A DNA stretch of 64,000 bases from Nocardioides sp. NBC_00368 (GTDB lineage: Bacteria > Actinomycetota > Actinomycetes > Propionibacteriales > Nocardioidaceae), in the NCBI RefSeq assembly GCF_036090055.1, contig NZ_CP107970.1:4795001-4859000 (forward strand). Direction: 5' to 3'. Every line of letters starts with the position of its first letter. The stretch's first letter is position 1. The notes under the pieces were generated by a model. The model saw nothing but the letters and a program-made list of their open reading frames with translations. It ran no database searches and was not told the DNA's origin. A program made the translations under genes and the position numbers. Of this stretch, positions 1 through 8,614 are shown piece by piece.

Positions 1-2
1 TG

Positions 3-743
3 CTCGTCGGTGGGCTCCCGCACTTCCTCGTCTTCGCGTTCGGTGCCCACCTGACCAGCGCGGCGCTGACGGGGATGCTGGTCCCGGGCACGGTGCCGTT
101 GTTCGTCACGTTGCTCGCGATGGCACGCGGCCGTACCTCGATGCCGCTGCGGCGGCTGGCGGCCCTGGGGCTCATCACCGCGGGGGTCGTGGTGAGCGGG
201 TTCCTGGTCGGCGGTGGCGCGTCGCTCGGCGGGGTCGGCCTGCTCCTCGTCGGCGGGTTCGCCTGGGCGGTGTTCACGACGGGCCTGCAGCGTACGAGCC
301 TGACGCTCCTGCAGATGGTGGTGGCGATCTGCACGATCTCGAGCCTGGCCGCGCTCGTCCTGGCGGTCTCCGGCGCGATGCCGTCGCACCTGCTGGCCGG
401 GACCGCCGAGGTCAGCGACGTGGTCGCCCTCACCGTGCTCCAGGGCATCGGGACCGGGCTGATGTCGACGCTCTGCTACGCCTTCTCCGTCAGGGCACTC
501 GGCAGCAGCCGGGCCTCGGTCGGGGGTGCGGTCAGCCCGGTGCTGACCGCCGTCGTCGCGGTCCCGATCTTCGGTGAGCAGATCGGCCTCGGGCTCGCCG
601 TCGCTCTGGCGCTCGTCGTGGTCGGTGTCGCCGCCTTCGGCAGTTCGTCGCCGACCCGGCGCCACAGTCTCACGATCCAGCGTCGAGTCGGCGTGAATGT
701 CTCAAGATCCAAGGCCGAGTCGGCGCGTCTGGCTCAGATCTGA
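3..743 (+). CDS. EamA/DMT-family membrane transporter, 5' truncated
   Basis: The reading frame is open from base 3, so the gene begins before the window. About 246 residues remain: alternating hydrophobic segments with short basic loops, ending in a helix like LGLAVALALVVVGVAAFG. This fits the C-terminal half of drug/metabolite (EamA) transporters, which have ten membrane helices in two repeats. Substrate cannot be told. The last 20 or so residues (from RRVGVN on) are polar and are encoded inside a repeat block at 682-731, so the natural C-terminus may have been extended by repeat insertion. It converges on the MarR gene. Family assignment is fairly sure from helix pattern; function is inferred. 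Confidence 0.8.
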   Translation, partial: LVGGLPHFLVFAFGAHLTSAALTGMLVPGTVPLFVTLLAMARGRTSMPLRRLAALGLITAGVVVSGFLVGGGASLGGVGLLLVGGFAWAVFTTGLQRTSLTLLQMVVAICTISSLAALVLAVSGAMPSHLLAGTAEVSDVVALTVLQGIGTGLMSTLCYAFSVRALGSSRASVGGAVSPVLTAVVAVPIFGEQIGLGLAVALALVVVGVAAFGSSSPTRRHSLTIQRRVGVNVSRSKAESARLAQI

Positions 744-807
744 ACGCCGAGTCGGCGCATCTGACCCAAGCCTCGATCAGACATGGGACAGACGCGCCGA
801 CTCGGGC
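682..807. repeat. Direct and inverted copies of GCCGAGTCGGCGCRTCTG
   Basis: Copies on the + strand start at 714 (GCCGAGTCGGCGCGTCTG) and 746 (GCCGAGTCGGCGCATCTG), with a partial copy at 682. An inverted copy lies at 789-805. Copy two and the inverted copy can form a hairpin of about 18 base pairs with a 25-base loop that itself holds CCCA/TGGG. Each unit also contains an odd-centred palindrome GCCGA-G-TCGGC. The block overlaps the end of the transporter gene and precedes the end of the MarR gene, so it may act as a bidirectional terminator, but its repeat nature suggests more. Confidence 0.75.
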
Positions 808-843
808 GCTTTTCGCGGGACAGTTGCGCCGGGTCGGCGGATT

Positions 844-1263
844 TCAGGACAGGGCTCGGCGAGCGGTGTCCAGGAACGTACGGAACGACTCGCGGTCCTC
901 GGGGCCGAGGTCGGCGAGCATCTGCTCCTCGAGCTCCTCGACGCGCGGGTCGTAGGTGTCGAGGAAGGCGCGGCCCTCGGCGGTGAGGCTGATCAGCATC
1001 CGACGCCGGTTGTCGGGGTCGGTGCGGCGCTCGATGAGGCCGCGGCGCTCGAGGGCGCCGATGAGGTCGGCGGCCGACTGGGCGCGTACGAACGAGGCGC
1101 GAGCGAGGTCGGCGGCGCTCATCGTGGGGCGGCGCTCGAGCACCGAGAGCGCGGTGTACTGCAGGGCGGTGACCCCTGATTCCTTCAGCACGGCGTCGAG
1201 CCGCGCTCGGGTGGCGAGCTCGAGCTGCTTGACGACGTAGAGCAGCAGGGGTGCGTCGGTCAT
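844..1263 (-). CDS. MarR-family transcriptional regulator (CouR-like by context)
   Basis: A 139-residue protein starting MTDAPLLLYVV, with winged-helix features typical of MarR: the recognition region MSAADLARASFVRAQSAAD around residues 48-66 and the wing LIERRTDPDNRRRM around 75-88. Start is ATG at 1263; a TTG lies four codons upstream. It diverges from a hydroxycinnamate-type beta-oxidation operon, the same arrangement as CouR of Rhodococcus jostii RHA1, a MarR protein that responds to p-coumaroyl-CoA (known for that family member, inferred here). The palindrome at 1317-1327 in the shared intergenic region, repeated at other promoters of the window, is its likely operator, implying autoregulation and repression of the operon. 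Confidence 0.88.
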   Translation of the reverse strand: MTDAPLLLYVVKQLELATRARLDAVLKESGVTALQYTALSVLERRPTMSAADLARASFVRAQSAADLIGALERRGLIERRTDPDNRRRMLISLTAEGRAFLDTYDPRVEELEEQMLADLGPEDRESFRTFLDTARRALS

Positions 1264-1287
1264 GCGGTCATTCAAGCATCGCGGCGC

Positions 1288-1316
1288 TTGCGGGAGGCGA
1301 CTACTTCTGAGATTAT
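1288..1316 (+). promoter_or_regulatory. Predicted promoter of the crotonase/CoA-ligase operon
   Basis: TTGCGG at 1288-1293 and GATTAT at 1311-1316 with 17 bases between them form a sigma-70-like promoter. The operator-like palindrome follows directly at 1317, where bound repressor would cover the start of transcription. Confidence 0.5.
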
Positions 1317-1327
1317 CAGGATTCCTG
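1317..1327. promoter_or_regulatory. CAGGAWTCCTG operator, copy 1
   Basis: CAGGATTCCTG is an odd-centred palindrome; the flanks extend the symmetry to ATTATCAGGA-T-TCCTGTCAAT. It lies between the divergent MarR and crotonase genes. The same core recurs at 12874, 12890 and 57259, so it is probably the site of the adjacent MarR protein. Confidence 0.7.
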
Positions 1328-1347
1328 TCAATCATGAGGAGTTCATC

Positions 1348-2133
1348 ATGCTCGGAACCCCCCTGCCCGATGCCCTGCGGGCGGAGCGCATCGACGACAT
1401 CGCGGTGCTGACCCTCGCCCGCCCGGCGAAGCGGAACGCGCTCAGCGACGAGGCGGTGCTCGGGATCGAGCGGTTCTTCGACGGTCTCGAACCGGACGTA
1501 CGTGCCGTCGTCATCGACGCGGACGGCGACCACTTCTGCGCCGGGCTCGACCTGGCCGAGATGACCGAGCGTGACACCCTCGCCGGGGTCGCCCACTCGC
1601 GGATGTGGCACCGGGTCTTCGAGAAGATCGAGTTCGGGCCGGTGCCGGTCGTGGCGGCGCTGAAGGGCGCCGTGGTCGGGGGCGGGCTGGAGCTCGCCGC
1701 CGCCGCGCACGTCCGGGTCGCGGAGGAGTCGACCTTCTACGCGCTCCCCGAGGGACAGCGCGGGCTCTTCGTCGGTGGCGGCGCCTCGGTGCGCGTCCCG
1801 CGACTCATCGGGGTCCCACGGATGGCCGACATGATGCTGACCGGCCGTCGCTACGACGCGCAGGAGGGGCTGGCGCTGGGCCTGAGCCAGTACGCCGTGG
1901 CCGATGGACTGGGCCGCAAGACCGCCCTCGAGCTGGCCGGCCGGATCGCGCAGAACGCGCCCCAGACCAACTTCGCGGTCGTGCAGGCGCTGCCGCGCAT
2001 CGCCGAGGCCAACCCCCGAGACGGCTTCCTGATGGAGTCGCTGATGGCCGCGATCGCCCAGGGGACCGACGACGCCAAGGGCCGGATGCAGGACTTCCTC
2101 GACGGCCGCGGCAAGAAGGTGACGGACCAGTGA
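1348..2133 (+). CDS. Enoyl-CoA hydratase/crotonase family protein (CouM-like)
   Basis: A 261-residue crotonase-fold protein. The oxyanion-hole segments are visible: HFCAGLDLAEM near residue 53 and GAVVGGGLELAAAAHVRV near 108, followed by FYALPEGQRGLFVGGGAS. Start ATG 1348 is chosen because GAGGAG sits eight bases upstream; the longer open frame from 1288 would run through the promoter and operator. In the proposed pathway it hydrates p-coumaroyl- or feruloyl-CoA to the 3-hydroxyacyl-CoA. An aldolase-type hydroxycinnamoyl-CoA hydratase-lyase is an alternative, but the dehydrogenase and hydrolase encoded downstream favour a plain hydratase. The next gene overlaps it by four bases (GTGA), indicating translational coupling. 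Confidence 0.88.
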   Translation: MLGTPLPDALRAERIDDIAVLTLARPAKRNALSDEAVLGIERFFDGLEPDVRAVVIDADGDHFCAGLDLAEMTERDTLAGVAHSRMWHRVFEKIEFGPVPVVAALKGAVVGGGLELAAAAHVRVAEESTFYALPEGQRGLFVGGGASVRVPRLIGVPRMADMMLTGRRYDAQEGLALGLSQYAVADGLGRKTALELAGRIAQNAPQTNFAVVQALPRIAEANPRDGFLMESLMAAIAQGTDDAKGRMQDFLDGRGKKVTDQ

Positions 2134-4109
2134 GCATCGAGCAGGGTGACGTCGTCTGGTCCCCGCCCGCGGACATCCTCGAGGCCTCCCGCGTCGGTGA
2201 GTTCCTGGCCTGGCTCGCCCGCGAGCGCTCCGTGGAGATGACGACTCATGAGGAGCTGTGGCGCTGGTCGGTGACCGACCTCGATGGCTTCTGGTCGGCG
2301 GTGTGGGAGTTCTTCGGGGTGCGGTCGCACGCTGCGTACGACACCGTCCTGGCATCCCGCGAGATGCCCGGCGCGCGCTGGTTCCCGGGCGCGACCCTCA
2401 ACTATGCCGAGCACGCGCTCGGCACCGACGACGATCTCGACCGGGTCGCGGTGCTCGGCCGGTCGCAGACCCGTGACGACGTCGAGCTGACCTTCGGCGA
2501 CCTGCGCGACCAGGTGGCCCGGGCGCGGGCGGCGCTGAAAGGCATGGGCGTACGCCGCGGCGACCGTGTCGCCGGCTACCTCCCCAACATTCCCGAGGCC
2601 CTGGTCGCCTACCTCGCGACCGCCAGCCTGGGCGCGACCTGGGCAACGTGTGCGACCGAGTTCGGGCCGCGCAGCGTGATCGACCGCTTCGCTCAGATCG
2701 AGCCGGTCGTGCTGCTGGTCGCCGGTGGCTACCGCTACGGCGCCAAGGACGTCGACCGTCGCTCCCAGGTGGCCGAGATCCGGGCCGAGCTGCCGTCGGT
2801 GCGGCACGTGGTCGACGTTGAGTACGGGGCACACCGGGTTGAAGACGCCCTCTCCTGGACCTCCCTGCTCGACGCGGATGACGAGGCGGAACTCGCCTTC
2901 GAGCCGGTGCCGTTCGACCACCCGCTGGTGGTGCTCTTCTCCTCCGGCACGACCGGCCGGCCGAAGGCGATCGTCCACGGCCACGGCGGCATCCTGCTCG
3001 AGCACCTCAAGAACCACGCGCTCTCGTGGGACATGGGGCCACAGGACCGGATGCTCTGGTTCTCCACGACCGCCTGGATGATGTGGAACGCCCTGGTCTC
3101 CTCGCTCCTGGTGCGCTCCTCGATCGTCATGGTCGACGGCAACCCGATGCACCCCGACCTCACCTGGCAGTGGCGGCTCGCCGCGTCGACCGGGGCGACG
3201 GTCATGGGAGCCAGCCCTGGGTTCGTGATGGCCTGCCGCAAGGAGGGTCTCGAGCTGAAGGACCTCGGTGACCTGCGGATTCGCGTCCTCGGCTCGGCCG
3301 GTGCGCCACTCCCTCCGGAGGGCTACGCCTGGTTGTCCGACCAGCTCCCCGACGCCCAGATCAACGTCGGCAGCGGCGGCACCGACGTCTGCTCCGGCAT
3401 CGTGCAGAACAACCCGCTGCTCCCGGTCTACGCCGGCGAGATCTCCGGTCGCTGCCTCGGCGTCGACGCCCACGCCTATGACGAGTCCGGCCGCCCGGTC
3501 ACCGGCACTCTCGGCGAGCTGGTCATCACCTCGCCGATGCCCTCGATGCCGGTCGGCTTCTGGGGCGACGAGGACGGTTCTCGTTACCGCGAGGCCTACT
3601 TCGGCCACTATCCCGGGGTCTGGCGCCACGGCGACTGGATCCTCTTCCACGACAACGGCAGCTGCCACGTCGCCGGCCGCTCCGACGCGACCCTCAACCG
3701 CGGTGGCGTACGTCTCGGCACCGCCGAGTTCTACCGCGTCGCCGAGGAGGTGGACGGTGTCGCCGACTCGCTCGTCGTCCACCTCGAGGATCCTGACGGG
3801 GGCAACGGTGAGCTGCTGCTCTTCGTCGTCACCGACGAGGGCGTACGTCTCGACGACTCGCTCCGCGCCCGGCTGGTCGGTGCGCTGCGCTCCGCGCTCT
3901 CCCCGCGGCACATCCCGGACCAGGTGATCGAGGTGCCGGCGGTGCCGCGCAACCTCACCGGCAAGAAGCTCGAGCTGCCGGCCAAGCGCATCCTGCAGGG
4001 GGTCCGCATGGAGGACGTGGCCAGCCGGGACGCCCTCGCGAACCCGGCGTCGCTCGACCCGTTCGTCGCGCTGGCCAGGTCCGGCGCCCTGCGGAAGGTG
4101 GACGCATGA
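2130..4109 (+). CDS. Acetoacetyl-CoA synthetase-like acyl-CoA ligase
   Basis: A 659-residue ANL-superfamily enzyme with the adenylation P-loop FSSGTTGRPKAIVHG (about residue 270), the SGGTDVCSG region, and the GRSDATLNRGGVRLG and LTGKKLELP motifs of acetoacetate-CoA ligases, at that family's usual length. Start GTG 2130 overlaps the crotonase stop. Acetoacetyl-CoA synthetases activate a beta-keto acid with ATP and CoA. Within an aryl beta-oxidation operon the substrate may instead be an aryl beta-keto acid released when the pathway intermediate hydrolyses, or a second hydroxycinnamate; this is inference. Coupled to the next gene by ATGA. Confidence 0.85.
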   Translation: MSIEQGDVVWSPPADILEASRVGEFLAWLARERSVEMTTHEELWRWSVTDLDGFWSAVWEFFGVRSHAAYDTVLASREMPGARWFPGATLNYAEHALGTDDDLDRVAVLGRSQTRDDVELTFGDLRDQVARARAALKGMGVRRGDRVAGYLPNIPEALVAYLATASLGATWATCATEFGPRSVIDRFAQIEPVVLLVAGGYRYGAKDVDRRSQVAEIRAELPSVRHVVDVEYGAHRVEDALSWTSLLDADDEAELAFEPVPFDHPLVVLFSSGTTGRPKAIVHGHGGILLEHLKNHALSWDMGPQDRMLWFSTTAWMMWNALVSSLLVRSSIVMVDGNPMHPDLTWQWRLAASTGATVMGASPGFVMACRKEGLELKDLGDLRIRVLGSAGAPLPPEGYAWLSDQLPDAQINVGSGGTDVCSGIVQNNPLLPVYAGEISGRCLGVDAHAYDESGRPVTGTLGELVITSPMPSMPVGFWGDEDGSRYREAYFGHYPGVWRHGDWILFHDNGSCHVAGRSDATLNRGGVRLGTAEFYRVAEEVDGVADSLVVHLEDPDGGNGELLLFVVTDEGVRLDDSLRARLVGALRSALSPRHIPDQVIEVPAVPRNLTGKKLELPAKRILQGVRMEDVASRDALANPASLDPFVALARSGALRKVDA

Positions 4110-5005
4110 GGAGCGGCGAGAACGTTCGTACGCTCGGGGTCGTCGGCACCGGCGCGATCGGTGTCAGCTGGGTGGTCCTCGGGCTCGAGCACGGACTGGA
4201 CGTGGTCGCCTGGGATCCGGCCGAGGGGGCCGAGGAACGGCTGCGCGCGCAGGTTCCCGAGGGATCTCTGCGGTTCGCGGACGGCATCGAGGACCTCGGC
4301 GCGGCCGCCGACCTGGTGCTCGAGAGCGGACCCGAGCGGCTGGAGGTCAAGCGCGAGATCTTCGCCGCGCTCGACGCGGCGGCGTCGGCCGACGTAGTGC
4401 TGACCAGCAGCTCCTCGGGGCTCATGCCGAGCACGTTCCAGGACGCCTGCACGCGGCATCCGGAGCGGGTGCTGGTCGCCCACCCGTTCAACCCGCCGCA
4501 CCTGGTGCCGCTGGTCGAGGTCGTCGGCGGTTCGGCGACGTCGGCCGAGGCCGTCGAGGCTGCCCTGGAGACCCTGCGCCACCTGGGCAAACGCCCCATC
4601 CGCATCCGCCGCGAGGTGCCCGGCCATGTGGCCAACCGGCTCCAGGCGGCGCTGTGGCGCGAGGCCTATCACCTCGTCGACCAGGGCATCGTCTCCGTCG
4701 CCGACATCGACACCGCGATCGCCGACGGGCCGGGGCTGCGCTGGTCGCTGCTCGGACCCTTCGCCACCCAGCATCTCTCGGGCGGTCCGGGCGGGCTGGG
4801 CCATGTGCTCGAGCACCTCGGCCCGCCCATGGTCGACTGGTGGGACGACCTGGGTCACCCCGAGCTCACCGCCGGCCTGATCGACAAGCTGGTCGACGGG
4901 GTCGACGAGGAGCTCGACGGGACCTCCGCCGAGGACCTGGTCGTGCGCCGCGACCAGGCGCTGCGTCGACTGCTGGAGATCAAGACCGACCTCGGGCTCA
5001 GCTGA
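4106..5005 (+). CDS. 3-hydroxyacyl-CoA dehydrogenase family protein (CouN-like)
   Basis: A 299-residue NAD-dependent dehydrogenase. The Rossmann motif GVVGTGAIGVSW lies at residues 10-21, the acid residue after strand two is in VAWDPAEG, the catalytic serine/histidine region is SSSSGLMPS followed by HPERVLVAHPFNPPHLVPL, and the C-terminal helical domain follows. Sequence style is close to 3-hydroxybutyryl-CoA, carnitine and lambda-crystallin-type dehydrogenases. In context it oxidises the aryl 3-hydroxypropionyl-CoA to the beta-keto thioester. ATGA overlap with the ligase upstream; 35 bases separate it from the next ligase gene. Confidence 0.85.
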   Translation: MRSGENVRTLGVVGTGAIGVSWVVLGLEHGLDVVAWDPAEGAEERLRAQVPEGSLRFADGIEDLGAAADLVLESGPERLEVKREIFAALDAAASADVVLTSSSSGLMPSTFQDACTRHPERVLVAHPFNPPHLVPLVEVVGGSATSAEAVEAALETLRHLGKRPIRIRREVPGHVANRLQAALWREAYHLVDQGIVSVADIDTAIADGPGLRWSLLGPFATQHLSGGPGGLGHVLEHLGPPMVDWWDDLGHPELTAGLIDKLVDGVDEELDGTSAEDLVVRRDQALRRLLEIKTDLGLS

Positions 5006-5040
5006 GCCCCACACACCTAAGACGACGAACGAGGATCGAC

Positions 5041-6585
5041 ATGTTGGACAGCGGCATCGGATCGTGGCCCGCCCGCCGGGCCCGGATGACCCCTGGCGCG
5101 CGGGCGTTCGTGCAGGACGACGCGGTGGTGACGTACGCCGAGGTCGACCGCCTCGTCGAGGCGGTCGCCCGGGGGCTGCGTGCCCGCGGCGTCGCGACGG
5201 GCGACCGGGTCGCCTTCCTCGGCCTGAACTCGATCGAGCTCGCGGTGACGCTCTTCGCCACCGCGCGGCTGGGGGCGGTCTTCCTGCCGCTCAACACCCG
5301 CCTCGCGCCGCCCGAGCTGGCCTGGATCCTCACCGACGCCGAGCCCGCGCTGCTGATCCACGCCGACGACTTCGACGAGGCGGTCTCCGCCGAGGCGGTC
5401 GCGACCCTCGGGCTGCCGAGCCACCGGTTCAACGCTGCCGGCGGGCACGGGCTGGACACGCTGGCCATCGAGCCGGCGGGGGAGCGGGCAGGGGAGACGG
5501 CCGGCCGGATCGACGTCGAGGTCGGCCCGGACGACGTCTTCATGATCCAGTACACCTCCGGCACCAGCGGCCGCCCCAAGGGCGTGATGTTGACGCACGG
5601 CAACATCGCCTGGAACGCGTTCAACCTGCTCGTCGACGTCGACATCCGATCCGACGAGATCGCCCTGGTCACCGCACCGCTGTTCCACACCGCCGCGCTC
5701 AACCAGGTGCTGCTGCCGACCTTCCTCAAGGGCGGGACCTCCCTGATCGCGGCCCGCTTCGACCCGGCCAAGGCGATCGCCACCATCGAGCGGGAGCGGG
5801 TCACCCTGCTCTTCGGCGTCACCTCGATGTACCAGGCCCTCGCCCAGGAGCCGACCTGGGCGAGCGCCGACCTCGACAGCCTCCGCTCGGCCCTGAGCGG
5901 GGGCGCGCCGATCCCACGCACCCTGCTCGACACCTGGCAGAGCCGCGGTTTGCACATCATCCAGGGATACGGCCTGACCGAGGCCTCCCCGGGGACGACC
6001 ATGCTGCGCGCCGGCGACGGCCTCGACAAGCTCGGCTCCGCCGGCACCCCCTGCTTCTTCACCGACGTACGCGTCGTCGCCCCCGGCGGCGAGGACGCCA
6101 CCCCCGGCCATCCCGGTGAGGTCCACGTCAGCGGTCCCAACGTGACCCCCGGCTACTGGCACAACGGCGCGGCGACGGAGGCTGCCTTCGACGGGCCCTG
6201 GCTGCGTACGGGCGATGTCGCGGTGCTCGACGACGACGGCTTCCTCTACGTGGTCGACCGGGTCAAGGACATGTTCATCAGCGGCGGCGAGAACGTCTAC
6301 CCGGCCGAGGTCGAGCAGGCCGTCTACACCCATCCCGACGTCGCCGAGGCCGCCGTCATCGGCGTTCCCGACGAGCGCTGGGGCGAGGTCGGCCGAGCTG
6401 TCGTCGTACGTCGACCCGACTCCGCCCTCACCCAGGACGACCTGCTGAAACACCTCGACGGACGGCTGGCCCGCTACAAGATCCCCAAGGCCGTCGTCTT
6501 CGTCGACGAGATCCCGCACAACGCCTCCGGGAAGCTGTTGAAGTCCCGGGTGCGCGAGCTGTACGGCACCCCGGAAGGACAGTGA
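5041..6585 (+). CDS. Acyl-CoA synthetase, candidate hydroxycinnamate-CoA ligase (CouL-like)
   Basis: A 514-residue ANL ligase with the P-loop YTSGTSGRPKGVMLTHG (about residue 173), the motif IQGYGLTEASPG, hinge DRVKDMFISGGENVYP, and the C-terminal catalytic lysine motif NASGKLLK. Length and motifs match fatty acid/4-coumarate CoA ligases (FadD type). Start ATG 5041 follows GAGG by six bases. It is the best candidate for activating p-coumarate or ferulate, the entry step of the operon; substrate choice cannot be read from sequence alone. Confidence 0.85.
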   Translation: MLDSGIGSWPARRARMTPGARAFVQDDAVVTYAEVDRLVEAVARGLRARGVATGDRVAFLGLNSIELAVTLFATARLGAVFLPLNTRLAPPELAWILTDAEPALLIHADDFDEAVSAEAVATLGLPSHRFNAAGGHGLDTLAIEPAGERAGETAGRIDVEVGPDDVFMIQYTSGTSGRPKGVMLTHGNIAWNAFNLLVDVDIRSDEIALVTAPLFHTAALNQVLLPTFLKGGTSLIAARFDPAKAIATIERERVTLLFGVTSMYQALAQEPTWASADLDSLRSALSGGAPIPRTLLDTWQSRGLHIIQGYGLTEASPGTTMLRAGDGLDKLGSAGTPCFFTDVRVVAPGGEDATPGHPGEVHVSGPNVTPGYWHNGAATEAAFDGPWLRTGDVAVLDDDGFLYVVDRVKDMFISGGENVYPAEVEQAVYTHPDVAEAAVIGVPDERWGEVGRAVVVRRPDSALTQDDLLKHLDGRLARYKIPKAVVFVDEIPHNASGKLLKSRVRELYGTPEGQ

Positions 6586-6592
6586 CCAGGAC

Positions 6593-7486
6593 ATGACCAA
6601 GCGCTACGAGCCACGCATCGACACCGGCGCGATTCGCGCCCTCGACATGCACGCCCACGTCGAGGCCGACCACCACGGTCACCTCTCGCTCGACCAGGAG
6701 CTGATGGACGCCTCGGCGGCCTACTTCCGCGGCGACCACCCACGCACCCCGACCGTCGACGACCTCGCGGCCTACTACCGCGAGCGGGACATGGCCGCGG
6801 TGATCTTCACCGTCGACGCCTCGACCGGCCTCGATCACCCGCCGCTGTCGAGCGAGGAGATCGCCGAGCGTGCGACCGAGCACGCCGACGCGCTGATCCC
6901 GTTCGGCTCGGTCGACCCCCGCAAGGGCAACGCGGCCGTGAAGCAGGCCACGAAACTGGTCGAGGACTACGGCGTACGCGGCTTCAAGTTCCATCCCGGC
7001 CTGCAGGCTTTCTCCCCGAACGACCCGGAGCACCGCCCGCTGTGGGCGACCCTGCAGGAGCTCGGCGTCATCGCCCTGTTCCACACCGGCCAGACCGGGA
7101 TCGGCGCCGGTCTCCCCGGCGGCCGCGGGATCAAGCTGCGCTACTCCGACCCGCTGCTCCTCGATGACGTGGCCGCCGACTTCCCCGACCTGCAGATCGT
7201 GATGGCCCATCCTGCCGTCCCGTGGGTCGACGTGCAGATCTCGATCGCCACCCACAAGGCCAACGTGCACATCGACCTCTCCGGCTGGTCGCCGAAGTAC
7301 TTCCCGCCGCAGCTGGTCAAGCAGCTCAACGGCCCGCTGCGACGTAAGGTGTTGTTCGGCTCGGACTTCCCCGTCATCACGCCCGTTCGCTGGTTCGACG
7401 ACCTGGAGAGGCTCGAGATCAAGGACGAGGTCCGTCCGCTGCTGCTGAAGGAGAACGCGATCCGGCTGCTCGGACTGGGATCCTGA
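6593..7486 (+). CDS. Amidohydrolase-family beta-ketoacyl-CoA hydrolase candidate (CouO-like)
   Basis: A 297-residue TIM-barrel amidohydrolase (ACMSD-like, amidohydrolase_2). Candidate metal ligands: H20 and H22 in DMHAH, H164 in LFHTG, H206 in MAHPAVP and D258 in FGSDFP. In R. jostii RHA1 the equivalent enzyme CouO cleaves 4-hydroxyphenyl-beta-ketoacyl-CoA, and its metal ligand Asp257 is needed for activity (published knowledge recalled); D258 here fits that role. It would release 4-hydroxybenzoate or vanillate. Position right after the CoA ligase and dehydrogenase supports this; a decarboxylase-type role remains possible. Confidence 0.8.
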   Translation: MTKRYEPRIDTGAIRALDMHAHVEADHHGHLSLDQELMDASAAYFRGDHPRTPTVDDLAAYYRERDMAAVIFTVDASTGLDHPPLSSEEIAERATEHADALIPFGSVDPRKGNAAVKQATKLVEDYGVRGFKFHPGLQAFSPNDPEHRPLWATLQELGVIALFHTGQTGIGAGLPGGRGIKLRYSDPLLLDDVAADFPDLQIVMAHPAVPWVDVQISIATHKANVHIDLSGWSPKYFPPQLVKQLNGPLRRKVLFGSDFPVITPVRWFDDLERLEIKDEVRPLLLKENAIRLLGLGS

Positions 7487-7502
7487 CCACCAGGAGGACA
7501 CG

Positions 7503-8501
7503 ATGTCGCACACCATCTCCGCGGACATCACCGACATCGACGAGGCGCGGTCGGTCGGCGGCGAGCTCTTCTATCCCCATGACGTCGAGGTCACCGGCCG
7601 CGACCACCGGTTCGGCGTGCACCTGGCCGTACGCACCTTCGGCCCGGTGACGGTCGGCAGGCTTGCCTACGAGTCCGCCGTGCGGATCGAGACCGGCCCG
7701 CTCCGCGACGGCTACCAGGTCAACCTCCCGGTCACCGGCGCGATCTGCACCGCCTACGGTCAGGACACCGTCATCGCGACGCCGACGCTGGCGGCGGTGC
7801 ACAGCCCGCACCGGCCGACCCGTCTGGAGGGATGGGGTGGCGGCGAGGACGTCATGGCCGTGAAGCTGGACCGGTTCGCCGTCGAGGACACCCTCGAGCG
7901 ACTCCTGGGCCACCCGCTGCGAAGCCCTCTCGAGATGGCGCCCGGCCTGGCGGTGGACCGCGGCCCCGGCCAGGAGCTGTGGCAGCTGACCCGTGTTCTC
8001 GTCGACCAGGTCTATGCGGACCTGGCGGACGGACGCGGGCCGACCTCGGGCGGGTCGGCCTTCGACGCGTCGCCGTTCGCCGAGTCGCTCGGGCAGAGCA
8101 TCATCACCGGCCTGCTCTACGCCCACGAGCACAACTACGCCGAGGAGCTGAAACACCCGGCCGCCCCCGGCGGTCCGGCCGCGATCCGCGCCGCGGTCGC
8201 CTACATCGAGGAGCACGCCGCCGAGCCGATCGGGGTCAACGACGTGGCCGCACACGCCGGCCTCTGCGTGCGCGCGCTCCAGCAGGGCTTCGCCCGGCAT
8301 CTGGAGACCACTCCGAGCGGGTATCTGCGGCAGGTGCGGCTGGGGCGGGTGCGCGACGCGCTGCTCGCGAGCGACGCCGAGGCCACGACCGTGGCCACGG
8401 TGGCCTCGCGGTGGGGGTTCTTCAGCCTCGGCAGGTTCGCGGCGCAGTACCGCGAGGCGTACGGCGAGACGCCGTCGCAGACGTTGCGGCGGAGAGTCTG
8501 A
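7503..8501 (+). CDS. AraC-family transcriptional regulator
   Basis: A 332-residue protein with an N-terminal cupin-like sensor half (AraC_binding_2 type, LAVRTFGPVTVGRLAYES) and a C-terminal double helix-turn-helix, residues about 225-330: VNDVAAHAGLCVRALQQGF and VATVASRWGFFSLGRFAAQYR. AGGAGG lies just before ATG 7503, and only 16 bases separate it from the hydrolase gene, so it is probably the last gene of the first operon. It faces the flavoprotein operon, whose promoter region holds three CCGTTCG elements, so it is the likely activator of the eugenol-oxidase-type genes. Confidence 0.88.
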   Translation: MSHTISADITDIDEARSVGGELFYPHDVEVTGRDHRFGVHLAVRTFGPVTVGRLAYESAVRIETGPLRDGYQVNLPVTGAICTAYGQDTVIATPTLAAVHSPHRPTRLEGWGGGEDVMAVKLDRFAVEDTLERLLGHPLRSPLEMAPGLAVDRGPGQELWQLTRVLVDQVYADLADGRGPTSGGSAFDASPFAESLGQSIITGLLYAHEHNYAEELKHPAAPGGPAAIRAAVAYIEEHAAEPIGVNDVAAHAGLCVRALQQGFARHLETTPSGYLRQVRLGRVRDALLASDAEATTVATVASRWGFFSLGRFAAQYREAYGETPSQTLRRRV

Positions 8502-8506
8502 GCCGG

Positions 8507-8559
8507 CCGTTCGCTCAGCGGCTGAGTTCACCGTTCGCATCGCGAACAGAGCCGTTCGT
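8507..8559. promoter_or_regulatory. Three CCGTTCG direct repeats, AraC-type sites
   Basis: CCGTTCGC at 8507-8514 and 8531-8538 and CCGTTCGT at 8552-8559, spaced 24 and 21 bases. The middle copy is part of a palindrome GTTCGC-ATC-GCGAAC (8533-8547). Direct repeats about two helical turns apart are typical AraC-family sites, and the AraC gene ends just upstream. Confidence 0.5.
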
Positions 8560-8600
8560 CTTCCGCATTTCTGGCGGGCCGGAGGGTCTCTAGCGTCGGA

Positions 8601-8614
8601 GTGACAGCCGTCAC
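8601..8614. promoter_or_regulatory. GTGAC-N4-GTCAC site, CRP/GlxR-like
   Basis: GTGACAGCCGTCAC fits the CRP-family core GTGA-N6-TCAC. It lies 19 bases before the flavoprotein start codon. Similar sites occur at 12850-12863 and, weaker, at 57237-57250. Confidence 0.45.
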
